DNA from: Cinclus cinclus
Lineage: Eukaryota; Chordata; Aves; Passeriformes; Cinclidae
Assembly: GCF_963662255.1 (NCBI RefSeq)
Contig: NC_085074.1
Coordinates: 434,001-498,000 of the forward strand
Direction: 5' to 3'
Length of the DNA: 64,000 nt
Each line of letters opens with the position of its first letter. Within the stretch, counting starts at the first letter, position 1. A program made the position numbers and the translations under genes. Below the pieces are notes generated by a model that worked only from the letters and a program-made list of their open reading frames with translations, was not told where the DNA came from and did no database searches. Shown here one piece after another: positions 1 through 10,557 of this stretch.

Positions 1-473
1 ATCGTGCTCGGATCTGGTCAATCTGTTATTGTCTGTACACTCAGACAGCTGTAATAAAAAAAACAGAGGGAGTGTTAGTTTTCTAGCAAATTATTAATAG
101 AATGCACCTTCCCTTGAAGGTTAATGAGGCTGATTAAGTAACCATCTAATTCTTTGAGGACTCAAAGCAAGATTGAGCAGCCCCAGTGAACACCCAGGGC
201 TGCTTCCCAGAGTTCCAGCCCTGCTTTGCACTGAACAAAGGCTGGATCATGGCAGCAGAGGGCCAGGGCCAAGCTGGAAGGGATGCGGTGAACAGTAGGT
301 AATTAGCAGTGGTAATTTAATGATTCTTCTCTATTGCCTGCATGACAGCTTGGCTGAGGCTACAAGGAGAAGTAGACAGTGTTGCCCTGGAATCAAAGTA
401 AATAGACTTGGTTCCCATGTCCTCCAAAATCCTGCAAGCTTTGAGCTTGGCAAGTAAGAGCCTAAGGGTGATC

Positions 474-505
474 AGGGTGAGGATGAAGCAGGGTGAGGAT
501 GAAGT
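474..505. repeat. Short tandem repeat, 16-bp unit, two copies
   Basis: Two adjacent copies of AGGGTGAGGATGAAGC/T with a 16-bp period. It is a minor local duplication with no evident function. Confidence 0.7.
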
Positions 506-2749
506 AGAGTGAGATTGCTCACACAGCCCTAACCCTTCATGGATCCTGCCTGGGTGGCAGAGACATCGTGGTGTAGGTGAATGCATAAGGGATAACCTCA
601 CTTGAGCGCTGGGCAGGAGAACTGCTTTCAACACCCACTCAGTTTGGTGCAATGTGTCCTTCCTTGTAGGGCTGTAGCTTTAACTGACAAAACCCTTGAA
701 AAACCCCAAAGCTTACTTGCCATCTGCCCAAGGTTATTAGTTCTGTTCATAATTTTGTTTGCAATCAGAGACCCTTTGCATGAACGTGCCCAAATTTTCC
801 TGTGTCCCTGATCAATTGACAGGATGTCATGTACCAGGACAAGGTTCACTTCCTCACAACCCAGCATCAGAGGAGAGGAGTTAGGAAAGTCACACTCAAA
901 GATACCTATATACAGTAGAGTTGAATTAAATAAAAATAAATTCAAAATATGTAAACAGTGACAGCAAGTCAAGTCCACCCACCAAATGAGTGGTTTTATT
1001 CCAGAGATGAGCAAGTTCTCTCATTAAAGCCCTGAAGCAGAAGCAGAGGTGCCAGCAGTGAATGACATCTCTTCCTAATTCTTGTCCTGCTTAATAGCTG
1101 CTATCCATGAGCCCAGAGAGGTGTGCAAGAACAGGAGTGTGTTTGCTCCTGCTCCACGTGACTCCTACAGACCTGGAATGCACAGGGCAAGCTGTTCAGG
1201 CCAGTTAACTCTGTGTGGCACTTGCCATGGATGTGTTACGCACAGGCACTCCCAGGTGCACCTCTACCTTGCTACACCCTGTGCAATCAGGCAACATACG
1301 GCAATTATGAGTGTGGAGTTTGCTTTCTTTTATCTGTCATGAATTCCAGCAACCACAGTATGACCTAGACCTCAGAAAAGTCATCTTTGCTCTTCTCAAA
1401 TCTTTAACAGAAGTAAAAAGCCAATTTTATTTGCTTTAGACAAATAAAGACAGTTTTATTAAGACAATTTAGACAAATTCAGACACTAAATGAAGGCTTC
1501 AAATTTCACTGCTGTTTTTATGATGCATCTGGTTTGTACACAGAAGCAGGAATATCAGACAGGCTGGTTTAGCAAGTCAATTAGAGGGCAAAATAAAGGT
1601 CAGTAGCAAGGGAAAGGGAAGCAGAGAAATTCTGAGTTCAAATGAGCTGGCAGAAGGAAACCAAACCATGAGGAAAGGCTGTGTGTACTGCACTCTGGGC
1701 AAATGCTCTCGCAACATCCATTAACAACAGAAATGCCATACTGAATATTGACTGCATGACTCTGATTTCTTCATCCTGGTAACACCACTAGGAATTGAAA
1801 GAACAGAGCACTGAAAAGGGAAGCAGTGCAAACCCACTGCTCAGTCTGCAAGTACTGGTTTGTTCCTGGTGCATTTCGGTGTGAGAATGAGCCACTGAGA
1901 TTACAGGTGGGAAAGCTCATCAGTTCAGCCAGGCTGTCCAGCAGTGGCCCCCGTAACCCTTTCACAGCTGAAGGGGTCTGCAAGAACTGCTCATGCTGGG
2001 GCTTTAGATGAATGAAACTCTCTTTAGATGAATGAAGCCACCCCTTGGCAAGCAGAGAGAGAAGGGCATTGCTCAGCAGATTTGCCATCACTCAGCAGCT
2101 TAAAACAATTCCTGCAGCTCAATCAGGGAAAAACAGCTTCAGGACAGGAACAATACTTCACTCTGTGTTTTGAAGAATTAAACTATGCAGCCAGCCACTG
2201 CTGTGGTCCTGATATTATTTGCTTCACCCCAGAAAGAAGGCCTGGTACAATAAACCTGACAGAACAAGATCAAAACAATATGTCCAGGTGACAGAGTGCA
2301 AGCGTAGGAGGCATCCCTCCCTTTACTCGATTGATTTTTTTTTTTCCCACAGATGATCTTTTTCTGGCAGGCTAATCAGTCTGTTTTAAGTCCATATCAA
2401 CATCCTCTAAAAGCTGAATCCAGAATAAACCTAATTTATCAGAAAAGTGCTGAGACTATCACGTGTGCTGGCCAGTTCAAGTTTAGGCTTGCACACAATC
2501 AGGTTTTCCTGACTGCTTAGAGCACACACACAGGAACCACCAAGGAAAGCTTCCAACAGTTTAAGAGGATATAAACACACGGTTTCCTCCCCCTCCCAGT
2601 TTGAGCTCGCAGCGTTGCCAGTCCTACTCATCGGATCTGGATGGAAACCCACCGCTTTGTGACCCTTTTCCTTGCGAGGCAAACACTGGACTTGTCCAAC
2701 GAATTCCTTCATTCGGTGCACGTTTACCCAAACACAACCCACACCCAGC

Positions 2750-3830
2750 ACTGGATCAGCTTTTCCACAGCTCCGTCACCGCCAGCCGCTCCCGGTGTGC
2801 GGGGGGCAGCCCTGCCTGTGCTCCCGGGGTGCCCGGGCTGGGGCTGGGGCCCGCCGCAGGGTCACTGACTCCGAGTTTGCAGTTCAGGAAAGGATCTCCC
2901 GTCTGCCACGAGCCCCGAGCCAACTGAAATATCCCAGCGCCTCCCACACAACGACCTTTATCTGGCCACTGCCCTCAGAAGGAATAAAAATATGATTCTT
3001 ATAGCCTTGTACGCCTCATTCAGCCTGTGGGCCCACCCCGAGCCGTGTCACCCCCTCTCATGTCCTCGGTGCTCCAGCGGTCAGCGGGGAAGACGTGCCA
3101 GCCTGGGCAAAGCACAAATAGGAACTAAAACCCGCACTCCCTGTGTCCGGGAAAGGTCAGCCCTTCCTCCATCCCACACCTGCCCCCCGTCCTTGCTCAG
3201 CCCAGGCCGGAACCCCGGGCTGCCCCAGTGCCGTGGCATCGTTGGCATCGTCCGGCCCGGGTCTGCCACTCTCGCAGTGCCGTCAGCGCACGCTGGAAAG
3301 CGGGGATGGCGCTTGGCACCTTCCCAGGAGCCTCCAGCCATGCAGCCCGGTCCCCATGCCAAGGCAGATGCCCCATTCTCTTGGCACTCACCTGCTGTCC
3401 CGCGCAGATGCAGAGTTCCTGGCACAGATGGGGAGAGTTTCGGTGCCTGCCCTGGGTGGCAAAGTCCCCGCCCTGGAGACACGCGACAGTGACGTAGAGG
3501 AGCTCCAGCCCTGCCCTGCTTGTGATCCTGAGCTGGGAGAAGTTCTGCAGGAAGCGTCCTTCACAGCGCACGTTTGGGTTGTAACCCCACACTGCACTTT
3601 TAGGATTACACGGAGGGATGGCAGGTCGCAACGGCTTCCACGCTCCCTGGCATTCCCTGTAAAAGTCTCTGGGAACAGAGGGACTCTGCCCGCAGGCTCT
3701 GGACTCTCGTTCCTGCCTGCGCTAGGGCACACCCGAGGAAGGAGCGAGGGGGACGACGGCGTGGAGTACACAGGTAGCAACACCCCCGAGCAAGAAGTCC
3801 TGTTCCTCCCCCGGTGTTGCGTGTAGGAAT
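2750..3830. other. GC-rich, CpG-containing intergenic stretch of unknown function
   Basis: This stretch is clearly richer in G+C and CpG than its flanks and therefore carries several overlapping open frames on both strands. None resembles a known protein, and mutually overlapping frames are expected from base composition alone. It could be a distal promoter or a 5' noncoding exon of a divergent neighbour (ANXA4 lies on that side of AAK1 in mammals), or only a GC-rich patch. No TATA box or clear core promoter motif was recognised. Confidence 0.3.
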
Positions 3831-6391
3831 TTTTTTATCTGCGTCGTGCTTCCTGTGCTCCCACAATACCTCTCTGGGTCTTCAGCATCCTCACCCCTAA
3901 GTCTAAGAACTCAGCACTGTAAACAGCCATGATTTCGGTAAGGATGAGTCTTTGCATAACGATTATTCCTTTTGCCCCAATAAATGACAGTGCCCTCAAG
4001 CTAAAACCCTTCAGGCAACGGGAGTTCGGCTTCACCCCGATGTGACCCTTCGAGGTCAGCCATAGACATGATCACAAGGCTGACAGAGGGAAATCAGCCT
4101 TGCAATAGACCTATCTTGTCTTCAATTGTTTATCCTCAGGACCTTTGGTCTCTTCTGATGCCTAAAGTACTGTTATTGTCACGGGTAAACCAACCCTCTC
4201 AATTTTTTCCAGCTCATATGACAGCTCTGTCTCATCCCTGTGCTCTTTGCACATGCTCGTTTGCTGGAAGGGGACCTAAATTCAGCAGCCTCCATGCAGG
4301 CAGACTGTGCCTCGGTGAGCATGTCTGTGTGGGTTAGAGCTCCTGCTGCAGCTCAGCCTCCCAAAACAGCTCCACAGAGACCAGTACCTACTTTTGATGC
4401 AAGGGGACACAGACCAGGGGAACAGAAAAGCCAGGCACGACCCTCAATTCTTTCCGTTTTGCACTGCCTCTTTCTTTGCAAAATCTGGCACTTGACCCTG
4501 ACCAGAATTCAGTGTGGACCAGCACATATTATAAATTATTGCGAAGGAGAAACTCTTTATCTTTCCTACATCTGTGAAAGTTTCCATTCTCATCCCTTCT
4601 TCTCAGTCAGCAGTTCCTGCTCTGGGCCCATTTTAATCCACCATCAGAAGTGCTGTGTTTCTCCAATCTTATGTTGACAGTAACTTTTTCAGCCTTTGTA
4701 TTTTCATCCTTCTGTTTGCTTCCTAGTCTCTTCAGCCCCCAGGACTGGAAGGCTCTGTCACTGCAGTCACTGGTATATGCAACAGTAATTATTTAATACC
4801 ATGAGTTATTAATTTTCTCTACAAATTAGTTAAATATTGCACGAATCCTGCCATTCATTATTTTAATGATTTAACCTTTTCTTTCCCCCTGGGAGAGGCA
4901 CCAAGTAGGAGGAATACTTGAAGATACAAAGTATTGGTGTGCATGTTTTGGCCACCTGAATTAGTCATGTAAGTGTAGTCCATTCACCAGCCAGATCCTG
5001 ATGCATCACACAGCCAAGTTCCCTGGAATTTTGTCTGGTTATGGATGCTGGCTCCAGAGCCATCTGATTCAGTCAGGATTATTTAGGCCAGAAAGCAAAA
5101 AAGGCACAAAAGCTTCTGAGCATGCTGAGTGTTGTCTGGGCTTCTCTGGAAGGTGGATAGGTTGACGGGGGTTTAAGGAACCCTGCTGTACCTTGCTACA
5201 GGAGCTGCTCCCTTCAGGAAAGTGAAGGGATGTTGCTGTTTTTTCCAAGACAAGGTTCAGGTGACAAAGCTTTGTCTCTCCAGGAGCCCTTTGTGCAGGG
5301 TCTGCTCAGCTTTCAGCCCTGTCTGTATCTCTGAAAGGGTGGAAAGGCTATGGTTATCCTTCAGTATCTCCAGCTGAAGGATATCACTGGCTGGCATAGC
5401 TTTGCTGTCCTTGCATCAGAAGAGGGACAGCAAGGGACCAGCCAGCAGTCCCTCTCAGTGCAGTGACAGAGCATATTGCTCTTCTGTTCACAGATACTTA
5501 ATTTGTCCTGTCAATTATTTCAACAACACTTGTTATAAAGCTCTCAACCCCCCCATACTTTACTCAGATACACACCTGCTTTCTATCCCCATTCCATCCT
5601 GCTGTTTTCTCATCTACAAAAGACCTAGTAAAATTAAAGGTCACAGAAAAACAGAGAGGGCAATGTGCATTAAGTAAATAACTTGGGCTCAAGCAGCAGC
5701 CCATTAGGATGGGGGTATTTATTCAAAGTCCCACAATGAGAACAGAGCTGAACCTCTAGAAAATGGCAGCATTTGTTTTTGCCTGAAGGACCTGACCTTT
5801 TAAATTTGCACTTCAGAGCAAAGGAACCTTGTGCTAGGAGGAGAGATTTTCAGTGTGTCCTTTCATTAGTAGGTACCTGCCTTTAGCTCTAGAGGTACAG
5901 CCTCACCTCATTCACTGAACTCCACATTCTGACACTAATGAAGTCATTCACCTAGTGAGGGTCAGAATTTGGGCCTTTGGGGGTTAAGCTAGTGTTTTTG
6001 GGAGGTTCACAAGGGAAGTGCTCATTTTCATACCCAAGCACTGGCAGTTTGCAAGCAGCAGCCCCTGAAAATGGGGTTATTTAAAGGTTGCACAAGTGCT
6101 GTGGGAGTGCGTTGGATGCTGTAGCTGTCAGTGTTGTCTCCATAGCAGCAATACCCGAAGGTAGAGTGGAGGCTGAAAACCAGCCCTTGCTTTTCTGAAG
6201 CACTGAGTTCTGAGTGTTAGTAAGAGGGTAAGGAATTCTCTCATTCTGTGTATTAGTATCACAACAGTCCAAAGTGAACTGCAGTTGTTAGGGCTCGATG
6301 CAGACATCACACTTCTGACCCTTAGAGCAAGGGTGTGTCCTTACCTGCTGTTCAGCACTGTGTAAGGTGAAACAGCCACTTCCAGAGGTCA

Positions 6392-6436
6392 GAGGTGTTT
6401 TGGGAAGAGGTGTTTTGGGAAGAGGTGCTTTAGGGA
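6392..6436. repeat. Tandem repeat, 15-bp unit, three copies
   Basis: Three consecutive copies of GAGGTGTTTTGGGAA; the third is slightly diverged. The period is exactly 15 bp. Confidence 0.75.
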
Positions 6437-8152
6437 AGCCTTTAGGAAGAGGCAGCCTGGAGCTGTTGATCTTCAATTGGAGTAGAACCCTTTTAACACA
6501 AAGAGAGAAAGGAAGATTAAACACTCCCAGAGCTAGGTAAGCAGTGCTTATTTGAGGTGGGAAAATGGAACTATTCCAATTCACATAAGAAATTGGAGTG
6601 TTCTTAACTCTTCATAACCATTAGAAACACTGCTTCTGCACTCAGTGTTATCAGGGGAATGTGCAGAACTCTCCAGGCAGGATTTAGAACCCTGAGCACA
6701 GAATACCAGCACTGCTATGCAAGTCAAAGGCTCTCTGGGTAGATTACATAAACATAATTGTCACATAAGGCCAAGTACGGACTGGGGATCAGAACTGATT
6801 TGAGAAAATTCCTGTGACCCAAGATGCCTTTAAAACAAGAGACCACTTGGACACGGGAGCCCACGACAATAAACTCAGATAATAAACTGTAAGGGGAGAT
6901 AGCAATGAGAACTGCTATGAGGAGCCAGCCTGGAGTTGAATTCACTGTTTCAAGTGTGCTTCAATCACTAGGTTCTCAAGGTGGGGATGCTCGTGTGTTT
7001 TGCAGGCAGGCACACAGGAGGGGATCCCGGATGCTCTCAGTTCCTCACGCTGACAGCTCTAACAGCATCTTGGGTGTGGGGGGGGCTCTCCACACTGCCG
7101 TCCCCCAGCATATGCTGTGCTGACACTGCCTCAGAGATGCCCACCCATTCTGCCTTTCTCCCACAGAGAAACTGAAGGCTGCACTTGGCCACGGGCCCAG
7201 TCTGCTGTTTTCTTTTATTCACTGAAGCTATAAACAGCAGGGAATGCAAACAGTCTGGGGCCATCGATGATCTGATGGTTTTGCTGGCTGCCTGTGTCCA
7301 TGAATCCATCCAAAGGGGAACACAAGAGTCAGCAAATACCCAGAGTTGGAGGGGGCTTAATGACTGTTTAATTAGAATACATATCGTTCTGAAGAGGAAA
7401 TAAGTAGCTTTCACTTTTTTTTCTTAATTAATATCTGCCTCCATGTAGTTTAATCTTACTTAGTTGCTCTGTAATTTGGCCTTAACCCAGCTCTAGGGAA
7501 TGGAAACAGAGCTATGACTGCCCAGCTCAGAACTTTTCCTGACCCTGCATTTAAACAGAAGTGAGCAAAGGGTGTGGGCAGACCTGGGTGAGGTGGCTTG
7601 GGGCAGAAGGAGCCTCAACAGGATCCTGACACTGGAAACACAGCTGATAAATCCCTTGTCAGGGAGAACCCAACCCACAAATTTTCCTTAGTGCAACAGC
7701 AGCTGCTATAAAGGACAGTGTGGAGCTGTGGTGCAAAGTCATGCTCCTTGAGAAACACAGCTGTACACAGGGTCAATCCAGGCCATTGCATCCCACGTGC
7801 ATGAGCCCGAGAGCTCAATCAGCTCCATTGTTTCTGGGTGTGCCTACCAGAGTGCCACTACTGTGTATGGAAGATTGGCTTCCAGTCGCAGAAAGCAGAA
7901 CCATTGCTGGAGCCAGTGAGGATGTCCTGCAAGGGCAAACAGGAGCACCAAGTAGGTAGAAACTTACAGTTTTTAAACACATAAAATACAGATCTGAGTT
8001 CTGGAGTCTTTTTGTTCCTCCACACAACTCTGAACCCAGTAAAGCCCAGTTCCATGATAGTGTGCTTGAGAATTGACCTTTTCTTGGGGGTGATGAAGAT
8101 CAGCGATGGTTTTTCTGGTCATACTAATAGTGTTTGGGGGCCACTACTATGC

Positions 8153-8157
8153 AATTG
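8153..8157. repeat. Left target-site duplication of the retroviral insertion
   Basis: AATTG immediately precedes the LTR start TGTCCTGG. The five bases right after the other LTR (12936-12940) are ACTTG, matching at 4 of 5 positions. A 5-bp duplication is usual for ERVL-type (class III) elements. Confidence 0.55.
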
Positions 8158-8198
8158 TGTCCTGGTTTACAATACAAGATATATATTCTATTACCATC

Positions 8199-8314
8199 TG
8201 AGAAGTGTGATCATCCTTATCTCTGTGGGAAATGTCTTCTGTTGATGGGCCATAACTGAGAAGAGTGATCATCCTTATCTCTGTGGGAAGTATCTTCTGT
8301 TAATGGGCCATTGA
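8199..8314 (+). repeat. 58-bp tandem duplication inside U3 of the 5' LTR
   Basis: Two copies, 8199-8256 and 8257-8314, each starting TGAGAAG and containing GTGATCATCCTTATCTCTGT, with only a few mismatches. The corresponding (inverted) part of the 3' LTR at 12455-12568 carries a single copy. LTRs are identical when a provirus integrates, so the copy number probably changed afterwards. Confidence 0.85.
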
Positions 8315-8397
8315 GTCCTACTGTATGACTGATAAGATTACATCATCCCATTGGGAGATGCTCCAGCCAGGAGGACGAGCCAAGCCTTTCCTACCTA

Positions 8398-8406
8398 GAT
8401 AAAAAC
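8398..8406 (+). promoter_or_regulatory. TATA-like box of the 5' LTR
   Basis: GATAAAAAC lies in the middle of the LTR, about 225 bp before the ATTAAA polyadenylation signal, and is conserved in the 3' LTR (12662 onward). It is the best candidate for the U3 core promoter. Activity cannot be judged from sequence. Confidence 0.5.
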
Positions 8407-8621
8407 TGAGGTTTAGAACGCCAAAGGCAGCCTTTTTCCACTGGATTCCAGAGGAAGAACTAGACTTTTTTTCCACATCATCGCTGGACCCTTTGGAGGA
8501 AAACTGCACCAGCAGCCTGACTGACAGGGTATCAGGTTGTATTCTGACTCTGTCAGTGGTTTTATTTTTTTTTTTTATTATTGCATGTATTTTGTTTTTC
8601 CTTTTTTTTTTCCTTTTCCCT

Positions 8622-8627
8622 ATTAAA
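8622..8627 (+). terminator. ATTAAA polyadenylation signal in the 5' LTR
   Basis: ATTAAA lies 52 bp before the LTR end and follows T-rich tracts. The same hexamer is conserved in the 3' LTR at 12878-12883. It is a common variant polyadenylation signal, and its place near the R/U5 border fits. Confidence 0.55.
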
Positions 8628-8684
8628 AATTGTATTACTGACTTGAAGGCTCACTGGTTTTGCTTTTCAAACCGATACATTTAT

Positions 8685-8702
8685 TGGCGCCCAACGTGTG
8701 GC
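8685..8702 (+). other. Primer-binding site, tRNA-Lys type
   Basis: TGGCGCCCAACGTGTGGC starts five bases after the 5' LTR end. It differs at one position from the 18-base site complementary to the 3' end of tRNA-Lys(1,2), used by foamy and several other retroviruses. This fixes the element's orientation and the LTR boundary. Confidence 0.85.
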
Positions 8703-8761
8703 ACAAAGGTACTGAGAAAAGTCAGCATTACAATTTTAATTGTGGAAGCCACCTATTCGCC

Positions 8762-8971
8762 ATGATTCTCAACATGGTTACATGGGTTTTATATCTTACT
8801 CTTTATATTTTTCCGCACATGGGGAACTATCTGCCAGTTGTAATGCTCCTGTGTAGACCAGGGTATGGTATAAAAATTGCTTTATTGGTCTATTATGTCT
8901 ATTGCATGACAACCTCTGAGGCAATGAACATTATTCGGAATATATACTCAACTTTGTTTGTCCTAGTCTAG
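8762..8971 (+). CDS. Small hydrophobic leader reading frame of the retrovirus
   Basis: A 69-residue frame (ATG 8762, TAG 8969-8971) in the retroviral leader, upstream of gag and in a different frame. It is rich in Leu, Val, Ile, Tyr and Met, with two hydrophobic stretches separated by a short Gly/Arg/Pro segment, as in a membrane peptide. I do not recognise a family. It may be a remnant of the gag N terminus displaced by a frameshift, a genuine leader peptide, or chance. The next frame, from 9109, again starts with a hydrophobic segment, so an originally continuous membrane-anchored N terminus is possible. Confidence 0.3.
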   Translation: MILNMVTWVLYLTLYIFPHMGNYLPVVMLLCRPGYGIKIALLVYYVYCMTTSEAMNIIRNIYSTLFVLV

Positions 8972-9228
8972 GCTGCTACATCTGGGGTCTCAACAATCGC
9001 ACCCAGCCCCTGGGGGGAGGGGAAAAGGATGATTTTTTCCAATCTTTCAGGCCTGGCACAGCAGATTTTAGAAATGTTGAGTTCTCTCTGGATACCAAGG
9101 ACAGCATAATGTTGTTAGTTCTGCTTTGTCTCTTCTGCACAGCCTTCACAGCCTGCAACATGCTTAGAAACAAAACACTACATGGTATAGTGCAGCATAT
9201 TCTTGAGGAAGAGGAAAAAAGAAACAAA

Positions 9229-9420
9229 TCTACTGCGTCCATGTCTGCACAGACTGTCACAAAGGAGAAAAGAACCAAACACAAAGCAACAGCGTCCGTG
9301 TCTACGCAGACTGCCACAGAGGAGAAAAAAGCCAAAAGAAAAGCAACAGCATCCGTCTCTACGCAGACTTTTACCCAGGAGGAAGGAACCAAAAGTGCCA
9401 TCAGCATCTCCACACAAACT
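9229..9420 (+). repeat. 57-bp coding repeat carrying TQT motifs in gag
   Basis: Codon triplets AQT (9247-9255), TQT (9304-9312), TQT (9361-9369) and TQT (9412-9420) are spaced 57, 57 and 51 bp apart. Each is preceded by a Ser/Val or Ile/Ser context and, in the first copies, by a Lys-rich spacer. The DNA around them is a degenerate tandem repeat with a 19-codon unit. Confidence 0.8.
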
Positions 9421-10554
9421 GTCACCGAACCAGAACAGCCCAGACCAGTAGCAGTTGCCCCCATTCAGAAGAAGAAATCAAAGAGCAAATCAGTTCGCAT
9501 AGTCACTGATGAGGACGTGGCAGGACCTTCGCACCCAGCAGAAGAGACAGAGCCAGAAATCATCACTCGCTCTCTATCCCTGGGTGAGCTGCGTGACCTG
9601 CGGAGGGAATTCACCCGCCAGGCAAACGAGTCCATCCTGACCTGGCTGCTCTGCATCTGGGACGCTGCAGCCAATGACACCATTCTGGATGGAATTGAGG
9701 CCAGGCAACTGGGATCTCTGTCCCGGGATGTGGTCATTGACCAGGGGATCGGGAAAAACCAAGAAACCCTCAGGCTCTGGCGCTGACTGCTGACAAGTGT
9801 GAAGGACAGATACCTTTGTAAAGAAGATCTCCAGGTGCACCAAGGAAAATGGAGCACAATGGAACAAGGTATCTGATGCCTGAGGAAATTGGTTGTGCTG
9901 GAGATCATTTTCTCAGAAGATGAGAGATTTCCTAAGAGCCCAGACTGTGTCTGGTGCACGTCACAGATGTGGTTGAGATTCGCACGGCTTGGACCACAGA
10001 TGTACTCCCGTTATCTGGCAATGCTGCAATGGAGGGAAGGTGAGGATGTGGTAGGCGTCTTGGCCAATAAACTAATAATTTATGAGGACACTGTCACTGC
10101 CCCATTTCGTACACACGTCTCGACCGTGGAAACAAGGCTGGTTGAGCAAGTCCAGAGCTTGATTAAAGAAGGCCATCAGAAACTAAAAAAAGAACTTAAG
10201 GAAGAAAACTACCAGATCTCACCAGAACCAACAAGAGTCTCTGCCATTAGGAGCCGGCATTTCCCAGCCAGGGAGAGAGGACACACTCCACGAGGTAACC
10301 TCTGGTTTTTCGTTCAGGAGCATGGAGAAGACATGAGGAAGTGGGATGGAAAACCCACCTCCTCCTTAGCAGCCCAGGTGCGTGAACTAAAAAGAGGGAC
10401 ACCCAACACGAGAAGTTCATCTAGAATCAATGCTGCTCCAGTCTCTTGTGCACAGAACTCCAAACAGTATCAGAATGATGATATGACTGATCCTCTTGAA
10501 GGGACCTCAAGAGCCTATTTACAGGAAGAGAGCAATGTGTACCAAGACCAGGAA

Positions 10555-10557
10555 TAG
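10555..10557 (+). promoter_or_regulatory. In-frame UAG between gag and pro-pol (candidate readthrough stop)
   Basis: The gag frame ends CAG GAA TAG, followed by AGG AGC. The same frame is then open for more than 480 codons through protease and reverse transcriptase, with no frame change at the junction. Gammaretroviruses use this arrangement, with occasional UAG suppression producing Gag-Pol. Whether it is the normal layout of this family or a mutated fused frame cannot be decided from one copy. Confidence 0.55.

Larger units (their letters stand above)
1..8157. other. Intergenic region upstream of the endogenous retrovirus
   Basis: I see no gene in this stretch. Reading frames on both strands are short, overlap each other and show no recognisable domain or exon-like homology. 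It contains a short 16-bp tandem repeat (474-505), a GC-richer stretch (about 2750-3830) and a 15-bp tandem repeat (6392-6436), listed separately. The rest is ordinary AT-balanced sequence. In mammals the neighbour beyond the AAK1 5' end is ANXA4 in divergent orientation. I looked for annexin-repeat coding on the minus strand and recognised none, but short or noncoding first exons could be missed by eye. Confidence 0.6.
8158..8679 (+). repeat. 5' LTR of the endogenous retrovirus
   Basis: It begins TGTCCTGGTTT and ends ...CCGATACA, the canonical TG...CA ends. From 8307 onward it aligns almost base for base with 12569-12935. It contains a TATA-like box at 8398, an ATTAAA polyadenylation signal at 8622 and T-rich tracts in between. 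It is longer than expected because a 58-bp segment of U3 is duplicated in tandem (8199-8314). Confidence 0.92.
9109..10557 (+). pseudogene. gag: gag of the ERVL-like retrovirus, with two in-frame stops
   Basis: One frame from ATG 9109 to TAG 10555-10557, interrupted by TGA at 9784-9786 and 9874-9876. The N terminus has a hydrophobic stretch of about 17 residues. A Lys/Glu/Ala/Thr-rich region with four evenly spaced AQT/TQT motifs (9247-9420) follows, then a basic segment. The structural part begins near 9570 and shows a Trp-rich alpha-helical style typical of gag in this bird family. No zinc knuckle (CCHC) was seen, which suits ERVL and foamy-like Gag. Past the second stop the frame stays open to 10557. 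The product of an intact copy would form the viral core; this copy cannot make the full protein without reading through both stops. Confidence 0.85.

Noticed and set aside
2601..3866. Several overlapping open frames of 100-230 codons on both strands
   Set aside because: They overlap each other in a GC-rich stretch, resemble no known protein, and lack exon-like boundaries supported by homology.
8493..8765. 90-codon frame across the 5' LTR end
   Set aside because: It reads through the T-rich LTR tract and primer-binding site, giving poly-Phe/Leu by composition.
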